DNA from: an uncultured Flavobacteriales bacterium
Lineage (GTDB): Bacteria; Bacteroidota; Bacteroidia; Flavobacteriales_G; Salibacteraceae
NCBI GenBank assembly: GCA_913057205.1
Contig: CAJXNO010000010.1
Span: 29,443 to 93,442 of the forward strand
DNA: 64,000 nt
Direction of reading: 5' to 3'
Position 1 is the first letter of the stretch. Each line of letters opens with the position of its first letter. The translations under genes and the position numbers were made by a program. Of this stretch, positions 56,285-64,000 are shown piece by piece. The notes beneath the pieces were generated by a model. The model was given only the letters and a program-made list of their open reading frames with translations. It did no database searches and was not told the DNA's origin.

Positions 56285-57553
56285 ATGCTAGCATCCAATG
56301 ATCCGAGACGACAGAGCTGGGTAGAAGTACCCGAAGGCAGCGATTTCCCGATTCAAAACCTACCGTTTGGCATCCTTTCACGGAATGGCGGACCAAAAAA
56401 AGTAGGTGTAGCCATCGGTGAATATGCGCTTGACCTTTCTGCTTTGTATGATTTCGGAATGCTTGATATCAAGACCTATCGACACGACCACTTTGAGACG
56501 GACACGCTGAATCCATTGATCAGCTTGGGCAAGGAAAAGAATCGGGCGCTGCGTGAACGGATCTCTTACCTCCTAAGTACCGAAACCGATGAACTCAAGA
56601 ACAACACCAAACGCGATCTCTTCTTGGTGAAGATCGATGAGTTGGACATGCACATGCCAGTAAAAGTGGGCGATTACACCGACTTTTATTCCAGTGAAGA
56701 CCATGCCCGCAACGTGGGTACAATGTTTCGTGACCCAGACAATGCCCTGTTGCCGAATTGGAAGCACATTCCGGTTGGCTACCACGGTCGGGCTTCCTCT
56801 ATCATTTTGGGTGGACAAGCGATCCATCGCCCGAAAGGACAAATGATGCCTGCCGATGCAGATCAACCGGTTTTCGGACCGTGTAAGCTCTTGGATTTTG
56901 AATTGGAAATGGCCTTCATTACCTACCCTGGAAAAGCGTTGGGAGATTCCATCAGTACTTCAGAAGCAGAAGACCACATCTTCGGCATGGTGATCTTCAA
57001 TGATTGGAGCGCACGCGACATTCAGAAGTGGGAATATGTTCCGCTTGGTCCATTTCTCGCTAAGAACTTTGCATCATCCATCTCCCCTTGGGTGGTGACG
57101 ATGGATGCCCTAGAGCCGTTCAAGACCGATGGACCAAAACAGGAACCAGAGGTCTTGCCTTACTTGAAATATGAAGGCCAGCACCATTACGATGTTGACC
57201 TCCAGGTATTCATTCAACCTGATGGTGGAGAAGCAAGTCTCGTGAGCCATTCCAACTATAAGTACATGTACTGGAATGTAGCTCAGCAACTGGCACACCA
57301 CACTGTGAACGGATGCAACATCCACGCCGGGGATATGATGGCATCGGGAACGATCAGCGGTAAGGATCCAAGCAGTTTCGGTTCTATGTTGGAATTGAGC
57401 TGGAAAGGAACCAAGCCATTAAAACTGAAGGATGGCAGCGAGCGTAAGTTCATTCAAGACCACGATACCGTGATCATGCGTGGTTTCGCTGAGAAGAATG
57501 ATGTTCGCATTGGATTTGGAGAGGTAAGCACCAAGGTGCTGCCCGCTAAATGA
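56285..57553 (+). CDS. fumarylacetoacetase
   Basis: Last step of tyrosine/phenylalanine catabolism, giving fumarate and acetoacetate. The 422 residues match the long (fahA-type) enzyme with N-terminal SH3-like domain: VGVAIGEYALDLSAL, DFYSSEDHARNVGTMFRDPD, NWKHIPVGYHGRASSIILGG, DFELEMAFI metal ligands, FNDWSARDIQKWEYVPLGPF and GTISGKDPSSFGSMLELSW. It follows glyA by 20 bases. The other tyrosine-catabolism genes are not in the window. Confidence 0.95.
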   Translation: MLASNDPRRQSWVEVPEGSDFPIQNLPFGILSRNGGPKKVGVAIGEYALDLSALYDFGMLDIKTYRHDHFETDTLNPLISLGKEKNRALRERISYLLSTETDELKNNTKRDLFLVKIDELDMHMPVKVGDYTDFYSSEDHARNVGTMFRDPDNALLPNWKHIPVGYHGRASSIILGGQAIHRPKGQMMPADADQPVFGPCKLLDFELEMAFITYPGKALGDSISTSEAEDHIFGMVIFNDWSARDIQKWEYVPLGPFLAKNFASSISPWVVTMDALEPFKTDGPKQEPEVLPYLKYEGQHHYDVDLQVFIQPDGGEASLVSHSNYKYMYWNVAQQLAHHTVNGCNIHAGDMMASGTISGKDPSSFGSMLELSWKGTKPLKLKDGSERKFIQDHDTVIMRGFAEKNDVRIGFGEVSTKVLPAK

Positions 57554-57563
57554 CGCAGTAAAC

Positions 57564-59798
57564 ATGACGGAAGAACAACTGGCAGCAGAACGTAAGGGGA
57601 TCGCACGAGAGTATCGGGCGATCCTTAAGAACTCACGCCGTGTTGTGAACGATGCAGACAAGGTCTTGCTCCGCAAGGCTTTTGACTTGGCCGTGGATGC
57701 CCACCAAGACGATCGACGAAAGTCAGGTGAGGCCTATATCTTCCACCCCATTGCGGTGGCCCGCATCGTCTCTGAGGAGATCGGATTGGGCACTACCTCC
57801 ATCGTGTGTGCGCTGTTGCACGATACCGTTGAAGACACGGAGATCACGCTGGATGACGTTGAAAGCCTCTTCGGTGAAAAGGTGCGACAGATCATCGATG
57901 GGCTCACCAAGATGAAGGGTGCGCACTTTACAGAGAACGTATCGATGCAGGCGGAGAACTTCCGCAAGATGCTGTTGACGTTGTCTGATGACGTTCGAGT
58001 GATCCTGATCAAGTTGGCCGATCGCTTGCACAACATGCGTACGCTCGAATCCATGCGTCACGACAAACAGCAGAAGATCGCATCGGAAACACTTTACTTG
58101 TATGCTCCGCTCGCCCATCGCCTCGGCTTGTATAACATCAAGAGTGAGTTGGAAGACCTCTGCTTGAAGTACAAGGAACCAGAGGTGTATCACGAGATCG
58201 AGGAATCACTCGCGAAGAGCAAGGCGGTACGCACGCGCTTCATCAACCGATTTGTTGTTCCTATCAAACGTGGCTTGGAAGAGGAGAGCCTCCGCTACAC
58301 GATCAAATCTCGAACGAAATCAATCTTCAGTATCTACAACAAAATGATCAACAAGAGCATTCCGCTCGAAGAGATCTACGACGTGTTTGCTGTTCGTATC
58401 ATCCTGGATTCTGATCCCCTGCACGAGAAGTCAGACTGCTGGAAGGCCTACAGCGTGGTTACCGACTACTACAAACCCAACCCTGATCGCCTGCGCGACT
58501 GGATCAGCACCCCAAAGAGCAATGGTTACGAATCCTTGCATACTACGGTGATGAGTCCGACAGGTAAGTGGGTAGAAGTGCAAATTCGTACCGAACGCAT
58601 GGATGAGATCGCAGAAATGGGTTATGCCGCGCACTGGAAATACAAGGAATCAGCCAGTGAGAATGCGTTGGATGATTGGGTCAGACGGATCCGTGAAACC
58701 CTCCATAATCCCGATCCAAGTGCGCTGGATTTCATTGATGACTTCAAGCTCAACCTCTTCTCCAAGGAGATCTTCGTCTTTACCCCGAAAGGTGAATTGC
58801 GCAACCTTCCGCAAGGAGCAACCGCGCTCGATTTTGCCTTTGAGATCCATACCGAAGTGGGCGGAAAGTGTATCGGAGCCAAGGTGAACCATAAGCTTGT
58901 ACCCCTCAGCAGTGAATTGCGCAGCGGTGACCAAGTAGAGATCTTAACGAGCAGCAAGCAGAAGCCAAAAGAAGACTGGCTGCGCTACGTGGTAACGGCC
59001 AAGGCCAAATCGAACATCAAGAGCCTGCTGAAAGAAGAACGCAAGCGCATAGCGGCAGATGGAAAGGAAGTATTCCAGCGCAAGCTGCGAAACCTGAAAA
59101 TCACGGAGAACGAAGGCAATATTCAAAAGGTACAACGCTTCTTCAAGCTGACCAGTCCGCATGAACTCTATTACAAGGTAGGCATGGAACAGGTTGACCT
59201 GAGCAAGCTCGAAGGCTTGAAGAAAGAGAAGGGTCAACTCAAATACCGTGGTTCATCCAAGCGCAAAGGCACCCCAACGCTGAAAGATGCCGTAAGCAAG
59301 ATCGATACGAAGAGCACCAGCCTGGTGATCGGCGATAGCATGGAGAACCTGGACTACACCTTGGCCACCTGCTGCAATCCGATCCCTGGAGATAACATCT
59401 TCGGTTTCATCACGGTGAACGAAGGGATAAAGATCCACCGACAAAACTGTCCGAACGCCATCCAATTGATGTCGAATTACGCCTATCGCATCATCAAAGC
59501 GAAATGGACGAATGCGGAAGTAATCTCCTTCCTGGCCGCCATCAAGATCAATGGCATTGACCAAATGGGACTGGTGAATGATGTTACCCGGGTGATCTCC
59601 AACGAATACAACGTAAACATGCGCAGCATTTCCTTCGATACCGACGACGGAATCTTTGAAGGCACGATCAAGGTGTACGTGAACGATACCACCCACCTTA
59701 CAGAACTGATGCGCAAACTGAGAAACATCGATGGGGTAACGAAAGTGAGTCGCATTAAAGGAGACGTTACGGAACCATCCATTACCGGCTCAAAATGA
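57564..59798 (+). CDS. bifunctional (p)ppGpp synthetase/hydrolase (Rel/SpoT)
   Basis: Makes and degrades the stringent-response alarmone; 744 residues. The hydrolase HD domain is intact ([34 protein letters not shown]), as is the synthetase ([36 protein letters not shown]), followed by TGS ([20 protein letters not shown]), helical and ACT domains (from about 660). With both sites present it is the single long bifunctional enzyme usual in Bacteroidota. It lies ten bases after the fumarylacetoacetase gene. Confidence 0.96.
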   Translation: MTEEQLAAERKGIAREYRAILKNSRRVVNDADKVLLRKAFDLAVDAHQDDRRKSGEAYIFHPIAVARIVSEEIGLGTTSIVCALLHDTVEDTEITLDDVESLFGEKVRQIIDGLTKMKGAHFTENVSMQAENFRKMLLTLSDDVRVILIKLADRLHNMRTLESMRHDKQQKIASETLYLYAPLAHRLGLYNIKSELEDLCLKYKEPEVYHEIEESLAKSKAVRTRFINRFVVPIKRGLEEESLRYTIKSRTKSIFSIYNKMINKSIPLEEIYDVFAVRIILDSDPLHEKSDCWKAYSVVTDYYKPNPDRLRDWISTPKSNGYESLHTTVMSPTGKWVEVQIRTERMDEIAEMGYAAHWKYKESASENALDDWVRRIRETLHNPDPSALDFIDDFKLNLFSKEIFVFTPKGELRNLPQGATALDFAFEIHTEVGGKCIGAKVNHKLVPLSSELRSGDQVEILTSSKQKPKEDWLRYVVTAKAKSNIKSLLKEERKRIAADGKEVFQRKLRNLKITENEGNIQKVQRFFKLTSPHELYYKVGMEQVDLSKLEGLKKEKGQLKYRGSSKRKGTPTLKDAVSKIDTKSTSLVIGDSMENLDYTLATCCNPIPGDNIFGFITVNEGIKIHRQNCPNAIQLMSNYAYRIIKAKWTNAEVISFLAAIKINGIDQMGLVNDVTRVISNEYNVNMRSISFDTDDGIFEGTIKVYVNDTTHLTELMRKLRNIDGVTKVSRIKGDVTEPSITGSK

Positions 59799-59806
59799 TA
59801 CTTTTG
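59799..59806 (+). promoter_or_regulatory. TAnnTTTG -7 element of the fur-like gene
   Basis: TACTTTTG directly after the rel stop (59796-59798) and eight bases before the ATG at 59815, giving a leader of only a few bases. Confidence 0.5.
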
Positions 59807-59814
59807 CCCACTTG

Positions 59815-60270
59815 ATGAAGAGCGCCGAGATCAAACAAGAAGTTCGCAGCATTTTCAAGAGTTATCTTGAGGAGAATGGTCATAGAAAGACGCCAGAGCG
59901 TTTTGCCATCCTTGATGAGATCTACTCCGCGAAAGGACACTTTGACGTGGAAACGCTTTATGTTCAGATGAAGAACAAGAAGTACCGCGTGAGCAGGGCT
60001 ACCTTGTACAACACGATTGACCTGCTCTTGGCCTGCAACCTGATCCGAAAGCATCAGTTCGGCAAAGCGATGGCACAGTTTGAGCCAAGCTATACGAACA
60101 GCCAGCATGACCACATCATCTTTACCGATTCCGGCGAAGTGAAGGAGTTCTGCGATCCACGTTTGCAGCTCATCAAGAAATCACTAGAAGAATCCTTGGG
60201 GATAAAGATCCTCCACCACTCGTTGAACTTCTACGCAGTGAAAGCAGATTCTGAGAATACAGAAGAATAA
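59815..60270 (+). CDS. Fur-family transcriptional regulator
   Basis: Metal- or peroxide-responsive repressor of 151 residues. The winged helix covers about 10-85 ([40 protein letters not shown]), and the metal region has [19 protein letters not shown] (about 94-112). The structural CxxC pair that usually follows the HxH motif is absent: TDSG stands where CxxCG is typical, leaving one Cys (EFCD). Whether it senses iron, zinc or peroxide is undecided. It has its own promoter element but also sits in a rightward run between rel and purA (30 bases). Confidence 0.88.
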   Translation: MKSAEIKQEVRSIFKSYLEENGHRKTPERFAILDEIYSAKGHFDVETLYVQMKNKKYRVSRATLYNTIDLLLACNLIRKHQFGKAMAQFEPSYTNSQHDHIIFTDSGEVKEFCDPRLQLIKKSLEESLGIKILHHSLNFYAVKADSENTEE

Positions 60271-61577
<1,307 letters not shown>

Positions 61578-61578
<1 letters not shown>

Positions 61579-63341
61579 TGCCGGGTGTGCGTTTTCTGAT
61601 CCTCTTCGTTTTGCTCCTTTCGGTGAGCACTGCGCATGCGCAAGAAGAGAAGTCGAAGAAAAGCGATACCACAAAGCAGAAGCCCAAGGAAATCGAACTC
61701 TTGCATGCAGACCGCTTCACGCGGGATGCCACTACACCTGAAGGAGCCTCTAAACTCATCGGCGATGTACGCTTGAAGCACGAGCAAGTGTTGATGTACT
61801 GTGACAGTGCCTACCTCTACGAGAACAACAGCCTTGATGCCTTCGGTAATGTGAAGATCGTGGATGGTGATTCGCTTACGATGACCGGCGATTCGCTTTT
61901 CTACAACGGTGATGAACGGCTGGCAAAGGTTCGAGGTGACGTGGTGATCGATAACAAGGCATCCATTCTTCGTACCCCCTTCTTAGACTACTACCGCGAA
62001 ACGAAGATGGCGCATTACTACGGCGGCGGTGAGATCGATAGCAAAAAGGAGGGCATTCACCTGGTGAGCAAGTCAGGCTATTATTTCAGCGATGCACAAC
62101 TTTTTCACTTCAAGGGCGATGTGGTCATGACCCACCCGGATTATGTGATCAAGACCGACACCATGCACTACGCACCCAACCGAGAGAAGACCTGGTTCTT
62201 CGGTCCAACCGACATCGATTCAGACAGCAAGCACATCTATTGTGAATACGGCTGGTTCGATCAGCTGGCAGACAAGGCGCAATTCGTTAAGAATGCCCGG
62301 GTGGATGCCAGCGGACAAACCCTCATGGGAGACACCATCAACCGTGATCAAGCGGCTGAAATTGGCATTGCGCGTTGCAACGTGGTCTTGATCGATACCA
62401 ATGAGAAGTTCGAGGTACACGGTGATCATGCGATCTACCATGAAAAGGACAGTACGAGTCTCGTGACGGAGAACATGATGCTCCTACAAGACATGGATGG
62501 CGACACCTTTTTCTTGGTAGCCGATACCCTCTATTCATTGCTCGACACCGCGGGTGAGCGACTCATCCGTACTTACCACAACAACCGCTTCTTCAAAAGC
62601 GACATGCAAGGAGCGTGTGACTCCTTATTGTATCATACCTCAGACAGCGTGATCTACCTCTTCACGGATCCAATCCTTTGGTCAGACGACAACCAGATCA
62701 CAGCAGACTCCATTCGCATCACGATGAAGAATCAGGTCATCGACAAGATGTACATGGACCAGAATGCTTTCATCATTGCTAAGGAAGACAGCATTTACTT
62801 CAACCAGATTAAGGGTAGAAATATGATCGGTCATTTCATTGAAGATGAACTCCGCATTGTGGAGGTATTCGGTAATGGAGAAACGGTCTACTATCCACGG
62901 GAAGAAGACAACACCCTGATCGGCGTGAACGAAACCCAGTGTTCGCAAATGAAGATCAGGATAGACAGCAATCAGATCAAGAAGATCAGCTTCTATGATA
63001 AGCCGACTGCGGTACTTACACCGAGCGACGATATGGCGTCAAGCGGTTTGCGTTTGGAAGATTTCAACTGGCGTATCGAAGAGCGTCCATTATCCAAAGA
63101 AGACCTCTTCATGCCGATCGGATGGCGCGTTGAAACGGTGGATAGCATTGCGGGATTGGATCGCCTAGCAACAGATAGCTTAGGTATGGACAGCTTGATC
63201 CAAGCGGATACGATCGTTGCACCCAAGGTGGTTCCGGTCAGTGAAGAGCAAACTGCTGCTAAGGGAAAGAAAGCGTCAGGCAAGGGGAAGTCAGAAGATC
63301 AACCAAGTCCGGCAGACGATGGGATCAAGGAAGAAGATTAG
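61578..63341 (+). CDS. OstA/LptA-like protein (lipopolysaccharide transport)
   Basis: 587 residues with signal peptide GVRFLILFVLLLSVSTAHAQ. The body has OstA-like beta-jellyroll repeats: TTPEGASKLIGDVRLKHEQV, SAYLYENNSLDAFGNVKIVD, DSLFYNGDERLAKVRGDVVI, and further copies to about 470. This is the fold of LptA and the N-terminus of LptD, which bridge LPS across the periplasm; no C-terminal barrel is present. A low-complexity Lys/Ser tail ends it (KGKKASGKGKSEDQPS). The length is much greater than E. coli LptA (about 185). It follows purA with a one-base overlap, a pairing I recall from flavobacteria. Confidence 0.85.
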
Positions 63342-63840
63342 CATGCCAGCTTCTTGACACCGGCACCTCCCAAGATTGGCGCCATTCTCCGAGCGTTTCC
63401 AATACGTTATTGAACACATAGGTACCTGCACTCACCTTTCCATCGGCCAACATCTTGGTAAAGTCATTCACAGACACCTCGTCGATACCTTCGGTTTCTG
63501 TTCTATAAGCCACCTTCATGCGATCTAGGCAGTTGAGGGAAAGCTCCTCATCCAACTGTTGGATGGTACGCATTAACTTATCCATGGAGCAGCCGGTGGC
63601 CTGTGCAATGGCTTCATCCACTGCGATCACAATAAACTGATCATGATGGATCTCAAATGCAGCGAAGAGCTGCTTACCATGTGCTGCCCAGTCCTTCAGG
63701 AAAGTGATGAGCGTGGTAGACACCTTCACGCGCGCTTCCCCTACCAAGGGTCGGGAAGACTGAAAGATCCAAATCCGGGCATCATCAGACATGCCCTCTA
63801 GGGACGTAACTTGATTGGCTGTTTGTGTGGCCTCACTCAT
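63325..63840 (-). CDS. conserved Bacteroidota protein of unknown function (often labelled ABC transporter ATPase)
   Basis: 171 residues, no signal peptide. Contains RIWIFQSSRPLVGEARVKVS (about 22-41) and DWAAHGKQLFAAFEIHHDQF, with C-terminal SWEVPVSRSWHANLL. As I recall, such proteins are annotated ABC transporter ATPase in related genomes, but I see no Walker A or signature motif, so that name is not supported. An internal Met (MSDDARIW) is another possible start. The ATG overlaps the stop of the upstream Fe-S protein gene (ATGA, 63837-63840), and its 3' end overlaps ostA by 17 bases on the opposite strand. Confidence 0.72.
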   Translation of the reverse strand: MSEATQTANQVTSLEGMSDDARIWIFQSSRPLVGEARVKVSTTLITFLKDWAAHGKQLFAAFEIHHDQFIVIAVDEAIAQATGCSMDKLMRTIQQLDEELSLNCLDRMKVAYRTETEGIDEVSVNDFTKMLADGKVSAGTYVFNNVLETLGEWRQSWEVPVSRSWHANLLP

Positions 63841-64000
63841 AGGTCTGCTGCTTCTGCGATCAATTCTGCAATGTCTTTAACTTCGATCTCGCCTTCTTTG
63901 TTGAAGTGCTTTACGCCGTCTGTCATCATGGTGTTACAAAACGGACAACCTGCGGCAACAATGTCTGGCTTCACCTCTAGTACATCTTCAGTACGTTCAA
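63837..64000 (-). CDS. (Fe-S)-binding CCG-domain protein, N-terminal part off the right edge
   Basis: Hand-translated fragment of 53 C-terminal residues. It contains EVKPDIVAAGCPFCNTMMTD, the second Cys-rich (CCG) motif of the heterodisulfide-reductase/LutA-like (Fe-S) oxidoreductases, and ends IAELIAEAADL. The rest, including the 4Fe-4S ferredoxin part, is beyond the window. Stop and next start overlap (ATGA), so it is coupled to the downstream 171-residue protein. Confidence 0.8.
   Translation of the reverse strand, partial: ERTEDVLEVKPDIVAAGCPFCNTMMTDGVKHFNKEGEIEVKDIAELIAEAADL

Noticed and set aside
63325..63840. ABC transporter ATPase as the product
   Set aside because: No Walker A, Walker B or ABC signature motif is present; the label appears to be a propagated annotation.

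Overview
The window is a gene-dense chromosomal segment of a Bacteroidota bacterium, most likely Flavobacteriales (a Cryomorphaceae/Schleiferiaceae-like lineage is a guess). The evidence is taxon-typical gene forms and promoters: type III glutamine synthetase, a fused SecDF, a large TPR/beta-barrel gene pair, DUF5683 and DUF2721 proteins, OstA after purA, and secreted proteins ending in type IX secretion (T9SS) sorting domains or in the gliding-motility-associated (CHU_C) domain. Many genes are preceded by the Bacteroidota -7 element TAnnTTTG rather than by a Shine-Dalgarno site. I see no rRNA, tRNA, CRISPR array, insertion sequence or prophage.

Layout. 1-10.7 kb is leftward: purM (cut by the edge), a PorE-like OmpA/TPR/propeller protein, glnN (GSIII), tatA with a CaCA exchanger, secDF and mdh. 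10.8-15.7 kb is rightward and is the most unusual unit: a large secreted CHU_C protein, an ECF sigma factor, and a membrane-anchored anti-sigma-like protein whose periplasmic part ends in a CHU_C domain. 15.8-22.8 kb is leftward: gyrB, then a TPR giant with a porin-like barrel. 23.2-25.1 kb is a secreted glycine-rich T9SS protein behind the only gene-free stretch over 300 bp. 25.1-29.5 kb is a leftward operon: M43 metalloprotease, isochorismate synthase, menD and a DinB-like protein. 29.6-30.6 kb holds an orphan OmpR-type regulator and an 85-aa protein resembling a free T9SS sorting domain. 30.6-43.7 kb is mostly leftward: an AddB-like nuclease with a TPR protein, exported katG, a frameshifted outer-membrane barrel behind murB, folD-ffh, and arginase-argS. 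43.7-53.3 kb is mostly rightward: lipoprotein, ftsK, lolA-like gene, metallohydrolase, parA, parB, DUF5683, dapB. A leftward island at 48-49.4 kb and an HTTM gene pair at 53.5-54.9 kb interrupt it. 55-63.3 kb is rightward: glyA, fumarylacetoacetase, rel/spoT, fur-like, purA, ostA. The right edge carries two leftward coupled genes.

How the genes work together. Much of the window concerns building and energising the envelope and secreting across it: secDF, tatA, ffh, a lolA-like carrier, ostA, murB, PorE-like and T9SS clients. Housekeeping replication, segregation and nucleotide/one-carbon genes (gyrB, ftsK, parAB, purM, purA, glyA, folD) fill the rest.

Points that stand out: (1) the sigma/anti-sigma pair carrying a T9SS-type domain; (2) three intergenic clusters of degenerate tandem repeats that use different words but all have a strict 7-bp period; (3) a recurrent TAnnTTTG-N4-start arrangement predicting leaderless mRNAs; (4) one gene with two single-base frameshifts, both repairable in short homopolymers. 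All functional statements are inferred from sequence read by eye; no database search was run.
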